NCBI GenBank assembly: GCA_044425575.1
Contig: JAWXVE010000012.1
Span: forward strand, 1 to 42,617
Direction of reading: 5' to 3'
Length of the DNA stretch: 42,617 nucleotides
Source of the DNA: JAWXVE01 sp044425575
GTDB taxonomy: Bacteria > Bacillota > Clostridia > Lachnospirales > Lachnospiraceae
In this document: in pieces, positions 34,214-42,617 of the stretch
Layout: each line of letters begins with the position of its first letter
How positions within the stretch are numbered: the stretch's first letter is position 1
Made by a program: the position numbers and the translations under genes
Notes under the pieces: model-generated
Told to the model about the DNA's origin: nothing
Databases searched by the model: none
Seen by the model: only the letters and a program-made list of their open reading frames with translations

Positions 34214-35443
34214 TTATTTTTTACCACCTAATAGTAATTTCACTGTTCTCTGTGGATTAAAGTTTTCAATATCGTCTGGCACATTTTGTCCACAAGTCAC
34301 ATAGGAAAGTGCCTTTCCTGTCTCCATATGTAGGTTGAAAAGATTCCCAACAGACGAAGTCTCATCCATCTTAGTAAAGATTATTTTGTAATCAATATCA
34401 TCTTCATATGATTTGGCAATATTTACCAAGTCCTTGTACTTGGTTGTTGCACTAAGCACTAAAAATACCTCTTTGTCAAGGTCGTCTGGTATTGATGTGA
34501 TCAGTGAAATTACATCGCTTTTTAATTCATTGTTAAACTGAGAATGACCTGCTGTATCTACAATAATATAATCATATTCTTTGTAGTCTGTAATGGCCTC
34601 TAATAAATCTTCGCAAGAATAAATTACACGAAATGGAACTTCTAAAATATTGGCGTATGTTCTTAATTGCTCTGCCGCAGCAATGCGATAGGTGTCTGCT
34701 GTAATTAAAGCTACCTTCTGCTTCTCTTCCACACGAAACTTCGAAGCAATTTTAGCAATAGTTGTTGTTTTCCCTACCCCTGTAGATCCAATACAAAAAA
34801 GTAATTTAGGTGTGTTCTCGGCTGGCTGAATACACTCTGGTTTCCCGAATTTTAATATCATACGTTGGTAAATATGTGCTAACATCTGATCAATTGGTGT
34901 ATTATCTTTTGTAGCTTTTTCCACCTCATCAATAATCTGATTGGCATATATTTCTTTTACTTCATGTTCAATTAACGTATTGTAAATTAATTGAAAAAAT
35001 TGCATTTTTTCTGTGGTTTGTTGATTTTCTTCTTCCTTGGCTTCTTCTTCCTTAACCTCAGTGAGTTGAATTTGCTTCTCTATCAGGTTCTGTAGGCTAT
35101 CTAACTTCTCTTCTATTGCCTTTTTAGGTTCTTCTGTTTCCCCCTTTTTGTGCTCCGTCTTTTCTATTAATTCTGGTGTGAAAATAGAAAATTGCGGTTT
35201 AGGCTGTTCTGGATTTACTGATGTAACAATTGGTGTTTCTACCACACGACTTTGTGATGTTTCTTGCTTTTCTCGCTCTTCTAAGGCCATGGTAACTTCG
35301 ATTAGTTTTGGCTTGAGTATTTTTAATATTCCTTTGTTACTAACAAGCCTAGAGCTTAGCATAATGGCAGCTTCTCCCATATCTTTTCGTGCATTTGCTA
35401 CTGCTTCTTCCTGTGTATTTGCTTTGTACTTTTTAATCATCAT
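34214..35443 (-). CDS. flhF: Flagellar biosynthesis GTPase FlhF (SRP family)
   Basis: It places the first flagellar parts at the right site. The 409-residue protein has an N-terminal basic domain (MIKKYKANTQEEAVANARKD), a Glu- and Lys-rich linker, then the NG domain (about 140-409) with GSTGVGKTTTIAKIA, TADTYRIAAAEQLRTYA, DTAGHS and TKMDET. It overlaps the flhA stop by 4 bases (ATGA), which suggests coupled translation. Confidence 0.96.
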   Translation of the reverse strand: MMIKKYKANTQEEAVANARKDMGEAAIMLSSRLVSNKGILKILKPKLIEVTMALEEREKQETSQSRVVETPIVTSVNPEQPKPQFSIFTPELIEKTEHKKGETEEPKKAIEEKLDSLQNLIEKQIQLTEVKEEEAKEEENQQTTEKMQFFQLIYNTLIEHEVKEIYANQIIDEVEKATKDNTPIDQMLAHIYQRMILKFGKPECIQPAENTPKLLFCIGSTGVGKTTTIAKIASKFRVEEKQKVALITADTYRIAAAEQLRTYANILEVPFRVIYSCEDLLEAITDYKEYDYIIVDTAGHSQFNNELKSDVISLITSIPDDLDKEVFLVLSATTKYKDLVNIAKSYEDDIDYKIIFTKMDETSSVGNLFNLHMETGKALSYVTCGQNVPDDIENFNPQRTVKLLLGGKK

Positions 35444-37485
35444 ACGGCACTTACCATCCCTACTGATTGTAATTCTACATTCGATTCAATTTCATTGTAT
35501 GAAACTACTATAATATCCTTATAATATTCTTCCAACATTCTTTTGAAGTAAATTCTAACAATTGGCGAAGTTAAGACAATCACAGACTTGCCAAGATTCT
35601 CTAATTTCTTCATTTCTACTTCTACGCTGTTGGTAATTGCTTTCGTTCTAGCAGGATCTAGCGTTATATAGGAACCCTGTTCCGTCTGCTTAATGCTCGC
35701 CATAATCTCTTTCTCAAGCTGTGGATCAAGAGTAATCACACTAGTAGGTTCCGTTGTAGAAAAGTAATGATTAGATATAGCTCTCTTTAAATGTTGTCGC
35801 ACATATTCTGTTAAAATATCCGTATCACGTGAAGTAGATGCATGATCGGCAAGTGTTTCAAATATAGACAACAAATCTCGAATGGAAATTCCTTCTTTCA
35901 GTAAGTTTTGTAATACTTTCTGAATCTCACCCACTCCTAATAATTTAGGAACTAATTCCTCTACCACTGTGGCATTGGTTTCACGCAAGTGACTAATCAA
36001 GTTTTGTACATCTTGTCTAGTAAGTAGGCTTGCAATATGCTGACGTATCATTTCTGTTAAATGGGTTGCAATAATAGACGGAGGATCCACTACTGTATAT
36101 CCAAGGCTTTCCGCGCGTTCTCTTTGATTCTCTGTAATCCATATTGCTGGCAAATGGAAGGATGGTTCAAATGTGTTGATTCCAGCAATTTCTTCTTCTA
36201 CGTACCCTGGATTCATTGCCATATAATGATCAAATAAGATTTCTCCTTCACTTACTTGAATCCCTTTAATCTTAATTATATATTGATTAGGATTTAGTTG
36301 AATATTATCCCGCAAACGAATAATTGGCACAACCGTACCTAATTCTAGTGCAATTTGTCTACGAATCATAACAACACGATCAAGTAAATCGCCTCCTTGA
36401 TTCACATCTGCAAGAGGAATAATTCCATACCCAAATTCCAATTCAATAGGGTCAACTTGCAATAAGGACGTTACATTCTCAGGTTGTCGCATTTCATTAG
36501 CAGATACTTCATCTTTGTCCACGGCCTTCTCTACTACTACCGATTCAATGGTGGCTTGTTCAATTCTTGCTCCTACAATGAAAGCAGCACCTAATCCCAC
36601 AAAAATAATAGGATTTAATGGTGTAATGATTCCAAGTGCCATAATGGAAATACCCACTAAGTAAAGTACTTTTGGACTACCAAATAATTGACTGACTAAC
36701 ATACTTCCAAAATCAGCATCTTTGGATCCTTTGGTAACTAAAATACCAGTAGACAGAGAAATCAAAAGAGATGGAATCTGACTTACTAATCCATCACCGA
36801 TCGTAAGAATTGCATATTGATCTAGTGCATCTGCTGCTGTCATACCTTGTCGCAATACACCCATTGCAATTCCACCTATAATATTAATACTAGTAATAAG
36901 GAGTCCCGCTATAGCATCTCCCTTTACATACTTTACCGCACCATCCATAGAACCAAAGAAACTAGATTCCAATTGAATACGTTCTCTCTTCTTCTTCGCT
37001 TCTTCATCGTTAATGGCACCTGTATTCAAATCTGCATCAATGGCCATTTGTTTACCTGGCATAGCATCTAGAGTAAATCGAGCCGTTACTTCTGCAACTC
37101 TTTCAGAACCCTTATTAATTACTAGGAACTGTATCAAAATCAAAATGATAAAGACAATAATGCCGACTACTAAATCACCTCCACCAACATACTCACCGAA
37201 GGTTTCCACCACATTACCTGCATCTCCGTTGTATAAAATCAATTTAGTAGATGCCACATTTAAGCCTATTCGGAAAATTGTGGTAAAGAGCAAAATTGTC
37301 GGAAAATATGATAATTCTAACACTTCTTTTGCAAACATAGCCGTAAATAAAATAGCAAATGCTACAGATATATTAAAGGCTAATAAAATATCAAGGAGCC
37401 AAGATGGAATATTAACAATGAACATAATAAATGCTGTTAACATATAGAGTGCTACTGCAGCGTCTGTACGTTTTAATTTAAACAT
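35440..37485 (-). CDS. flhA: Flagellar export gate protein FlhA
   Basis: The 681-residue protein has an N-terminal membrane half (about residues 15-330) with the conserved cytoplasmic FHIPEP-type loop (RFTLDAMPGKQMAID), and a C-terminal cytoplasmic half forming the export-substrate docking ring. Length and motifs are normal. GGAAAGGAG precedes the ATG. A 44-base gap after flhB contains TATAAT, but a matching -35 is weak. Confidence 0.98.
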   Translation of the reverse strand: MFKLKRTDAAVALYMLTAFIMFIVNIPSWLLDILLAFNISVAFAILFTAMFAKEVLELSYFPTILLFTTIFRIGLNVASTKLILYNGDAGNVVETFGEYVGGGDLVVGIIVFIILILIQFLVINKGSERVAEVTARFTLDAMPGKQMAIDADLNTGAINDEEAKKKRERIQLESSFFGSMDGAVKYVKGDAIAGLLITSINIIGGIAMGVLRQGMTAADALDQYAILTIGDGLVSQIPSLLISLSTGILVTKGSKDADFGSMLVSQLFGSPKVLYLVGISIMALGIITPLNPIIFVGLGAAFIVGARIEQATIESVVVEKAVDKDEVSANEMRQPENVTSLLQVDPIELEFGYGIIPLADVNQGGDLLDRVVMIRRQIALELGTVVPIIRLRDNIQLNPNQYIIKIKGIQVSEGEILFDHYMAMNPGYVEEEIAGINTFEPSFHLPAIWITENQRERAESLGYTVVDPPSIIATHLTEMIRQHIASLLTRQDVQNLISHLRETNATVVEELVPKLLGVGEIQKVLQNLLKEGISIRDLLSIFETLADHASTSRDTDILTEYVRQHLKRAISNHYFSTTEPTSVITLDPQLEKEIMASIKQTEQGSYITLDPARTKAITNSVEVEMKKLENLGKSVIVLTSPIVRIYFKRMLEEYYKDIIVVSYNEIESNVELQSVGMVSAV

Positions 37486-37529
37486 ATCTTTTCTCCTTTC
37501 CTCTCACCATATTACATTATATCACATAT

Positions 37530-38654
37530 TTATGGTGTTTCGTGCTTTTTTCCCTGCATATTATAAATAACAGACAAGATTTCTGCAACTGCTTGGAATA
37601 ATTCTTCTGGTATTTGCTCTCCAATCTCTACATTGGCATATAACATACGAGCTAATGGTTTGTTCTCAACAATTTCGATTTTATTCTCTTTTGCAATTTC
37701 TTTTATCTTCAGAGCCAAGTGATCCTCTCCCTTGGCTAGTACAATGGGAGCTGCTGCAATATGAGGATCGTACTTAATCGCAACAGCATAATGAGTAGGA
37801 TTGGTAATAACCACATCTGCCTTAGGTAAATCAGCCATCATTCTCCGCCTTGATACTTCTCTCATCTTCTGACGAATCTTACCTTTGACCTCTGGATTAC
37901 CTTCTGCATTCTTATATTCCTCTTTGACTTCTTGCTTAGACATTCGCATATCTTTACCAAACTTCCATTTCTGGAAGATGTAATCACCAACTGCAATAAT
38001 CATGTAAATCAAAGAAACTTTTAAACCTAACGTAATGGCAATATCTCCGATAATTGCAATACTTTGCGGAACTGTTAACCGATAAAAAGTAAAAAGTACA
38101 CCTATTTCATTTATTAAAGTCGTATATACCACGAAGATAATTAAGCCGATTTTCAAAAAAGATTTCACTAATTCTACTAATGATTGTAAAGAGATTACTT
38201 TTTTCACCCCGCTTATGGGATTTAATTTATTCAGCTTGGGCATTAATGGTTTTTGAGTAGGTTTCCACTTCACTTGCACTAACTCAACAATAAACAGAAC
38301 TAAAAATCCAATTCCAAATATGGGTGATACAATAATGACTAACTCCATTAGAGTGGTTCGCAAGAGAATCATAAAATCGTCTATGGAAATTCTTCCATTA
38401 ATTAATGTAGTGTATTCTGGTATTTTCAAATAAATGGTATTGAATATTTCCAGTAAATTACTACCGATAAAACCAATAAAAAGTTTTAAAACTAAAAATA
38501 ATGTAATAAGACCAAATCCATTTCCAATTTCCTTGCTTCTTGCCACTTGGCCTTCTTTTCTAGCATCTTGTAATTTCTTGGCAGTGGCTTCTTCTGTTTT
38601 CTCTCCCCCCATCCCCTCTTTCGCAAAGAATTGGAGGTTATATTGTATGCTCAT
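37530..38654 (-). CDS. flhB: Flagellar export switch protein FlhB
   Basis: The 374-residue protein has four membrane helices in its first 230 residues and a cytoplasmic domain with the self-cleaving NPTH (Asn about 284, in VITNPTHYAVAI), which governs the switch from hook to filament export. The N-terminus carries the usual EKTEEAT..KL..ARKEGQVARS. It follows fliR by 12 bases. Confidence 0.98.
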   Translation of the reverse strand: MSIQYNLQFFAKEGMGGEKTEEATAKKLQDARKEGQVARSKEIGNGFGLITLFLVLKLFIGFIGSNLLEIFNTIYLKIPEYTTLINGRISIDDFMILLRTTLMELVIIVSPIFGIGFLVLFIVELVQVKWKPTQKPLMPKLNKLNPISGVKKVISLQSLVELVKSFLKIGLIIFVVYTTLINEIGVLFTFYRLTVPQSIAIIGDIAITLGLKVSLIYMIIAVGDYIFQKWKFGKDMRMSKQEVKEEYKNAEGNPEVKGKIRQKMREVSRRRMMADLPKADVVITNPTHYAVAIKYDPHIAAAPIVLAKGEDHLALKIKEIAKENKIEIVENKPLARMLYANVEIGEQIPEELFQAVAEILSVIYNMQGKKHETP

Positions 38655-38666
38655 TGCTCTACCTCT

Positions 38667-39461
38667 CTACATCATACTCTCTACTAACGAAACGATAATC
38701 ACTTTCATCTGTGTGAAAACTGCTTCTGCCGAATAGGGCAACAAAGATACCGTTAGAAATAATATGGAAAGTCCAACTAAAATTTTTAGCTGCATACCTA
38801 CTGCAAACATATTCATTTGAGGTGAAACCTTAGCTAAGATTCCTAAAACTGCATTTAGAACAATAATGGATGCAAATATTGGCATACATATTTGAAATCC
38901 AACCAGTACATACCCTGTTAGGAATGTAACTACATTATCCACTAAACTGTCATATCGAAATACGGCTTCATTAACTGGTATTAATATGAAGGTTTCCGCT
39001 ATAGCACGGAGTAAGTATTCGTAAAATCCTGTAACTATTAATATTAGCATAATAAAATATTGAAGATAGATGCCCGATATAGTGGACTGTTCTTGGGTCG
39101 TAGGATCCATTTGATTTGCCATGGCAAGTCCAATCTCCATGTCTATTAGTCGACCCGCTAAACTAGTAATGGACATGCACACTTGAGCTCCAAGACCAAT
39201 AATGAGTCCAACTGCTGCCTCTTTTACAACAATCATTGCATATCCAAATATGGTATCATACTCGGCATATTGCTTTGGAACGATTGCGTAATATAAAAGT
39301 ACAGAAACAAATACACCTAATCCAATTTTTATTCTTGCAGGTGTATTTGTCATACCAAAGAATGGTGCAATATAAATAAAACATGTGACTCTTGTTAAGA
39401 TAAGCAAAAAATATTCTAGCTCACTTAAAGAAAATGAAAAATCTATCACATTCGTATCCAC
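38667..39461 (-). CDS. fliR: Flagellar export protein FliR
   Basis: The 264-residue membrane protein has six or so hydrophobic segments and the family marks FIYIAPFFG, GLIIGLGAQV and ANQMDPTTQEQS. It forms the export gate with FliP and FliQ. Typical length, no defects seen. Confidence 0.97.
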   Translation of the reverse strand: MDTNVIDFSFSLSELEYFLLILTRVTCFIYIAPFFGMTNTPARIKIGLGVFVSVLLYYAIVPKQYAEYDTIFGYAMIVVKEAAVGLIIGLGAQVCMSITSLAGRLIDMEIGLAMANQMDPTTQEQSTISGIYLQYFIMLILIVTGFYEYLLRAIAETFILIPVNEAVFRYDSLVDNVVTFLTGYVLVGFQICMPIFASIIVLNAVLGILAKVSPQMNMFAVGMQLKILVGLSILFLTVSLLPYSAEAVFTQMKVIIVSLVESMM

Positions 39462-39473
39462 TCTTTCAAATTT

Positions 39474-39743
39474 CTAATTAATATAAAGGGAAAAATCACC
39501 CCACAAAGACGTCATAAAACTCACCATATTCGTCAGCATATAATTACCTAAAATCATGAGACCTGTAAATACACAGAGAATTTTGGGTACAAAAGTGAGT
39601 GTCTGCTCTTGAATTGACGTAACTGTTTGAAAAATACTAATAACCAGTCCCACTACTAAGGATATTAATAGCACGGGAGTTGCTGTTGTAATAATAGTAA
39701 ATAGTGCAACTTTTGCAATTTGAAGAACAACTTCTATTGACAT
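39474..39743 (-). CDS. fliQ: Flagellar export protein FliQ
   Basis: The 89-residue protein has two membrane helices and the conserved LVVGLVISIFQTVTSIQEQT loop. It is the small export-gate subunit. It lies 21 bases after fliP and 12 before fliR. Confidence 0.97.
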   Translation of the reverse strand: MSIEVVLQIAKVALFTIITTATPVLLISLVVGLVISIFQTVTSIQEQTLTFVPKILCVFTGLMILGNYMLTNMVSFMTSLWGDFSLYIN

Positions 39744-39764
39744 ATTTCTACCTCATCTATTTCG

Positions 39765-40589
39765 CTAATAAAACGTCTTAACAACACTTCCAATAATCAA
39801 TGACCAGCCATCTGCTAAAACAAATAATAGAATCTTAAATGGCATAGAGATCGTTGTGGGTGGTAACATCATCATACCCATACTCATCAAGGTGGATGCA
39901 ACTACCATATCGATTACAATAAATGGAATATAGATTAAAAATCCAATAATAAATGCAGTTCTAAGCTCTCCTACTATAAAGCTAGGGATTAAAACAGAAG
40001 TTGGTATTCCATCTAAAGTCCCATCCCACTCCAAGTTGGAAATCTCCAAAAATAACTGCACATCACTTGTTTGTGTTTGGGTATACATAAACTCTCTTAA
40101 TGGTTGTAATCCTTCTTCAAGTGCCTCTTCCTGTGAAATAAGACCTTCTTCAAATGGTTGAATTGCGTTCTCATTAATCTCTGTAATAACTGGACTCATA
40201 ATAAAAAAGGTTAAGAATAATGCCAGTCCTAATAAAACCTGATTTGGCGGTGCCGTTTGTGTATTTAATGCTGCTCTCGTAAAATGCAATACGATGATAA
40301 TCCTAGTAAAAGAAGTTAATAAAATAATCAAAGTTGGTGCCAAGGATATCATTGTTAATGTAATTAAGATTCTCAATGCACCTGAAACATCTCCGGTACC
40401 ATCATCATAAGTAATAGATAGACTATCAGAAATATCAAGCTCTGCAATTGAATTGTCAAGGTTTTGAACTGTTGAGGTGGCATCTGTAGCATAAACTGGA
40501 ACTTCTTGTGCCATACATAATATGCCTACAATAAATAGTAGGCACACCAATTTCCCCATATTAAATTTTTTTATTATTAATTCTTTCAT
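39765..40589 (-). CDS. fliP: Flagellar export protein FliP
   Basis: The 274-residue protein has a signal peptide (cleavable, near VPVYA about residue 34), then a membrane core with LTMISLAPTLIILLTSFTRI, TAPPNQVLLGLALFLTFF and MVVASTLMSMGMMMLPP. It forms the export-gate pentamer. It starts 6 bases after fliO stops. Confidence 0.97.
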   Translation of the reverse strand: MKELIIKKFNMGKLVCLLFIVGILCMAQEVPVYATDATSTVQNLDNSIAELDISDSLSITYDDGTGDVSGALRILITLTMISLAPTLIILLTSFTRIIIVLHFTRAALNTQTAPPNQVLLGLALFLTFFIMSPVITEINENAIQPFEEGLISQEEALEEGLQPLREFMYTQTQTSDVQLFLEISNLEWDGTLDGIPTSVLIPSFIVGELRTAFIIGFLIYIPFIVIDMVVASTLMSMGMMMLPPTTISMPFKILLFVLADGWSLIIGSVVKTFY

Positions 40590-40595
40590 AATTGC

Positions 40596-40964
40596 CTACT
40601 TTTTCAACTTGATTTTTTTTACTTTTTCAAGTATTTCTTTAAAATCCAACGGTTCTTGACTAGATGTAGAAAGCTGTTTTGCTTCTTCATCTGATAATTC
40701 CACCAAAAAAGTCACAGAATCCTTACAGATTGCAATAACGAAGTGCTTCGTACCCACTTTTACAATCTGTAAATATTTATTGTTCGTGATTCGTTGTGTT
40801 TCTAACACTTCAATATTGTGATTCCCTTGACCGCCTTGTGTCTTTTGAAAAGTTGCAATAAATCTTGTGGATAGATAAGTAATAAAGAGTACAAAAATAA
40901 AAATACCCATCACCACTACAAAACGTAACCAGTCCGACATGGTTATTGCTGTTAAAAGACCCAT
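40596..40964 (-). CDS. fliO: Flagellar export assembly protein FliO/FliZ
   Basis: The 122-residue protein has one membrane helix (about 13-31) and a cytoplasmic domain with VLETQRITNNKYLQIVKVG, the usual FliO core, then a lysine-rich tail. FliO helps assemble the FliP ring. It starts 1 base after the cheY stop. Sequence is divergent as usual; position between cheY and fliP supports the call. Confidence 0.88.
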   Translation of the reverse strand: MGLLTAITMSDWLRFVVVMGIFIFVLFITYLSTRFIATFQKTQGGQGNHNIEVLETQRITNNKYLQIVKVGTKHFVIAICKDSVTFLVELSDEEAKQLSTSSQEPLDFKEILEKVKKIKLKK

Positions 40965-40965
40965 A

Positions 40966-41328
40966 TTAACCGACTACTTTCTTCACAGCCTCTAATACAC
41001 GTTCTGGTTGAAAAGGCTTCACAATAAAGTCTTTTGCACCAGCTTGAATCGCTTCAATAACCATTCCTTGTTGTCCCATTGCAGAACACATAATAACAAG
41101 AGCATTTCCATCTGCTGCTTTAATACTCTTAAGTGCTGCAATTCCATCCATCTCAGGCATTGTAATGTCCATAAGTACCAAGTCGGGTTTTAATTCAGCA
41201 AATTTTTCTACTGCCTTCACTCCATTTTCTGCTTCTCCCACTACATCATACCCATTTTTTGACAGGATATCTTTAATCATCATTCTCATAAATGCAGCAT
41301 CATCAACAATTAATACTTTTTTAGCCAT
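40966..41328 (-). CDS. cheY: Chemotaxis response regulator CheY
   Basis: A stand-alone 120-residue receiver with the acidic pair VDDAAFMR, phospho-acceptor Asp54 in LVLMDITMPEMDG, the switch Ser in MCSAMG and Lys in IVKPF. Its phosphate form binds the motor switch and is removed by the neighbouring FliY and by CheC. Its place between fliY and fliO is that of Bacillus and clostridia. Confidence 0.97.
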   Translation of the reverse strand: MAKKVLIVDDAAFMRMMIKDILSKNGYDVVGEAENGVKAVEKFAELKPDLVLMDITMPEMDGIAALKSIKAADGNALVIMCSAMGQQGMVIEAIQAGAKDFIVKPFQPERVLEAVKKVVG

Positions 41329-41349
41329 TTTTCCACTCCTATTTGTGTG

Positions 41350-42504
41350 TTAGTTTATAATTTCAGTTACACGAATACCAAAATTTTCTTCAATTACTAC
41401 AACTTCACCCTTTGCAACAAACTTACCATTTACAAGTACTTCAATAGGTTCGCCTGCTATTTTGTCTAATTCTATAATAGTACCTGGTACAAATTCTAGA
41501 ATCTCTGCAATAGATTTCTTAGTTCGTCCTAGTTCCACAGTAACTTCCAAAGGAACATCTCGTATTAACTCAATATTCTGTATATCCATTGGTGCGAAAC
41601 CAGTCTGTGCAAAGTTCTGAAATTGTGCAGTTTGAATATTTACATTTTGCGGTTGTGTCATTTGCGGTTGTCCCATCTGTGGCATCATTTGTGGTTGCAT
41701 CATTTGTGGTTGCATCATCTGTGGTTGCATCATCTGTGGCATTTCCATTTGCTGTGGTACTGGATTTGCCATAGGTGGTGCAACCTCTGGTGCTGGTGCT
41801 GCTGCTTGTGAATTATTCATAAATGCTTCGACTAATTCTTTGGCAAAATCAATAGGATACAGTTGCATTAAGGTACTATCCACCAAATCATCATCGATTT
41901 GCATCCTAAATTCTATTCGTACAAACTGTCCATGTAGAAATCCGTCAATATCTTCTGGCTTTGTATCCTGAACATCTGGTATTAAACTTGCTATAGGTGG
42001 ACTAATATCAATGACCTTCCCAAGCATTGAAGATAATGATGTGGCTGAAGAACCCATCATTTGATTCATAGCCTCAGAAATAGCACTTAAATGCAATTCC
42101 CCTAATTCATCTTCTGTATTGGTGCCGTCTCCCCCCATCATCAAGTCCGTGATGACCTTTACATCTTGCTCTTTTAAAACCAGCATATTGCTACCATCTA
42201 ATCCAGTAGTATACTTGATCTGAATGAATACGCACGGCTTTTCATATTCTAGTGTAAGTGACTGCCAATCAGTAACTGATACACTAGGTATTGTAATATT
42301 AACTTTACGATTTACCAACGCGTATAATGTGGTGGCCGATGTTCCCATGCAAATATTGGCAACTTCTCCTACTGCATCTCTCTCTACATCTGTTAGGATA
42401 GTGTTGGTAGAAGCTTGATCGACTGTAGTTGGTGCTTCGTCTTCTACTGTTGTTGCCGCATTGAGTAGCGCGTTTATTTCGTCTTGTGATAGCATTCCAT
42501 CCAT
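41350..42504 (-). CDS. fliY: Flagellar switch protein and CheY-P phosphatase FliY
   Basis: The start at 42504 is chosen because AGAGGGGGA lies upstream; it gives 384 residues. The N-terminal LSQDEINALLNA resembles the CheY-P binding peptide of FliM. A CheC-type phosphatase domain follows with both motifs, EVANICMG and EAMNQMMG. A Met/Gln/Pro linker with short repeats (about 245-300) leads to a C-terminal FliN/SpoA domain (about 305-384, VTVELGRTKKSI, FVPGTIIELD). It is part of the C-ring and removes phosphate from CheY. It starts 4 bases after fliM stops. Confidence 0.96.
   Translation of the reverse strand: MDGMLSQDEINALLNAATTVEDEAPTTVDQASTNTILTDVERDAVGEVANICMGTSATTLYALVNRKVNITIPSVSVTDWQSLTLEYEKPCVFIQIKYTTGLDGSNMLVLKEQDVKVITDLMMGGDGTNTEDELGELHLSAISEAMNQMMGSSATSLSSMLGKVIDISPPIASLIPDVQDTKPEDIDGFLHGQFVRIEFRMQIDDDLVDSTLMQLYPIDFAKELVEAFMNNSQAAAPAPEVAPPMANPVPQQMEMPQMMQPQMMQPQMMQPQMMPQMGQPQMTQPQNVNIQTAQFQNFAQTGFAPMDIQNIELIRDVPLEVTVELGRTKKSIAEILEFVPGTIIELDKIAGEPIEVLVNGKFVAKGEVVVIEENFGIRVTEIIN
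41683..41742 (-). repeat. 15-base tandem repeats in the fliY linker
   Basis: Four 15-base units (41683, 41698, 41713, 41728) encode MMQPQ copies, and related degenerate units flank them. They stay in frame and lie in a flexible linker, so copy-number change would alter only linker length. Confidence 0.85.
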
Positions 42505-42508
42505 TTTA

Positions 42509-42616
42509 CTATTCCCCCTCTCCAATCACCGAGGTTACTCTTACAGCGTACTTATCTCTATTTGTACCCGGTAAAGCGGTGAATTTTCTAATTTTCTCTA
42601 TTGTTATTACTCTGGG
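42509..42616 (-). CDS. fliM: Flagellar motor switch protein FliM, C-terminal end only
   Basis: A 35-codon frame running in from the right edge reads IEKIRKFTALPGTNRDKYAV and ends in TAG at 42509. The KF.A.PG....KYAV.V pattern is the known C-terminal end of FliM, and its position just before fliY fits. The rest of the gene is outside the window. Confidence 0.85.
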   Translation of the reverse strand, partial: PRVITIEKIRKFTALPGTNRDKYAVRVTSVIGEGE

Positions 42617-42617
42617 G

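Noticed and set aside
37486..37529. TATAAT between flhB and flhA as an internal promoter
   Set aside because: No convincing -35 box 16-18 bases upstream; the operon is otherwise continuous.

Overview
The window reads as chromosomal DNA of a low-GC, motile, anaerobic Firmicute, most like a flagellated Lachnospiraceae/Clostridium cluster XIV bacterium. This rests on the PolC replicase, the Bacillus/Clostridium fla/che gene order (FliY, CheC, CheD and sigma-28 in one run), strong AGGAGG-type ribosome sites, and recalled family resemblance. No species call can be made from sequence alone. Almost everything is on the minus strand and is described here from right to left, the direction of transcription.

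Right half (42.6 to 22.9 kb): one dense flagellar and chemotaxis operon: fliM (3' end only), fliY, cheY, fliO, fliP, fliQ, fliR, flhB, flhA, flhF, flhG, a YcgR-type PilZ protein, cheB, cheA, cheW, cheC, cheD, a coiled-coil membrane protein, sigma-28, a FapA/DUF342 protein, a small hydrophilic protein, a SwrB/YlxL-like protein and an MltG/YceG-like protein. It covers the export gate, adaptation and CheY-P dephosphorylation, flagellar placement, and the late sigma factor. A terminator hairpin that overlaps the rpsB promoter closes the run.

Middle (22.8 to 13.6 kb): rpsB-tsf with a strong terminator, then a second transcription unit that starts with a membrane-anchored polysaccharide deacetylase and a bactofilin with acidic repeats. 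It continues into pyrH, frr, uppS, cdsA, dxr and rseP, so nucleotide, ribosome recycling, isoprenoid, phospholipid and envelope proteolysis genes lie downstream of two envelope genes.

A 5.4-kb block (13.6 to 8.2 kb) separates rseP from ispG-polC, which are usually adjacent in relatives. It has a minus-strand pair, a PP2C-fold protein lacking the recognisable metal-binding aspartates and a transmembrane Ser/Thr kinase without PASTA repeats. Facing it is a plus-strand operon nagB-nagA-PAS/GGDEF, in which a diguanylate cyclase is translationally coupled to amino-sugar catabolism. The two units converge with a 3-bp gap.

Left end (8.2 to 0 kb): ispG, polC, a tRNA-Glu(CTC) with its own promoter and terminator, then a mobile-element graveyard. 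That holds an IS66 transposase remnant, a pair of inverted 105-bp IS ends (the left one apparently the start of an IS running off the window), and between them an orphan operon of a lipoprotein, a membrane protein and a third small lipoprotein-like gene truncated by the IS. The most interesting items for follow-up are the kinase/pseudophosphatase pair, the nag-GGDEF coupling, the IS-end hairpin that could hide the transposase ribosome site in read-through RNA, and the IS-bounded unknown operon.
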